Shown here: one piece after another, positions 32,842 through 32,863 of the stretch
Layout of the letters: each line of letters begins with the position of its first letter
How positions within the stretch are numbered: the first letter of the stretch is position 1
Origin: JBMYQA01 sp049600855
Lineage (GTDB): Bacteria; Bacteroidota; Bacteroidia; Cytophagales; Flammeovirgaceae
Length of the DNA stretch: 32,863 nt
Reading direction: 5' to 3'
NCBI GenBank assembly: GCA_049600855.1
Contig: JBMYQA010000034.1
Location: 1-32,863, forward strand
Notes under the pieces: model-generated
The model's database searches: none
The model's input: the letters and a program-made list of their open reading frames with translations, nothing else
Told to the model about the DNA's origin: nothing
Position numbers and translations under genes: made by a program

Positions 32842-32863
32842 GATTATTTTGTAAGGTTTTTAT

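Overview
The window looks like a chromosomal segment of a Bacteroidota bacterium, most likely of the order Cytophagales. The basis is moderate-to-low GC, -7 promoter elements of the Bacteroidota form TANNTTTG, few Shine-Dalgarno sequences, TPR histidine kinases paired with LytTR regulators, and a dispersed intergenic repeat of a kind I recall from this order. No rRNA, tRNA, CRISPR array or prophage was seen.

Layout. 1-2932: a 972-residue four-domain RNA-repair protein, translationally coupled (TAATG) to a gene cut off by the left edge. 2933-5956: a copy of a structured intergenic repeat, a multi-pass membrane protein, and about 1 kb without a convincing gene that holds a helically phased array of short TTSGG motifs. 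5957-10281: a signalling island with a small lipoprotein, a TPR sensor histidine kinase whose sensor half is far more AT-rich than its kinase half, a LytTR response regulator, and a second LytTR protein with a weakened receiver. 10370-15363: housekeeping and catabolic genes (engB, hpf, xerC-like, fahA, and a glutaryl-CoA dehydrogenase-like gene divergent from fahA). 15503-21114: mixed accessory genes: a methyltransferase, an ECF sigma / small protein / ClpP-like operon, a lipoprotein, a pRiA4b ORF-3-like protein, an alpha/beta hydrolase, and a REP-associated (RAYT) transposase carrying a REP-like palindrome inside its reading frame. 21283-26993: smc, rlmB and an ABC-2 permease. 27148-31325: a TetR-controlled locus (acyl-CoA dehydrogenase; TetR, APH-type kinase, class II aldolase-like protein) that resembles split ACAD10/ACAD11 and the levulinate (Lva) hydroxyacid pathway, with matching operators in front of both divergent units. 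31448-32863: a small membrane protein, a T4-type polynucleotide kinase/phosphatase, and a second copy of the structured repeat.

The most interesting points are: (1) two RNA end-repair enzymes, each preceded at about 120-130 bp by a copy of the same structured repeat in the same orientation; (2) the mosaic TPR kinase with a co-located small lipoprotein and a phased array of putative LytTR sites; (3) the self-consistent TetR operator pair; and (4) a RAYT with a REP-like palindrome in its coding sequence plus REP-like doublets elsewhere. All functional statements rest on motif recognition by eye; no database search was run.
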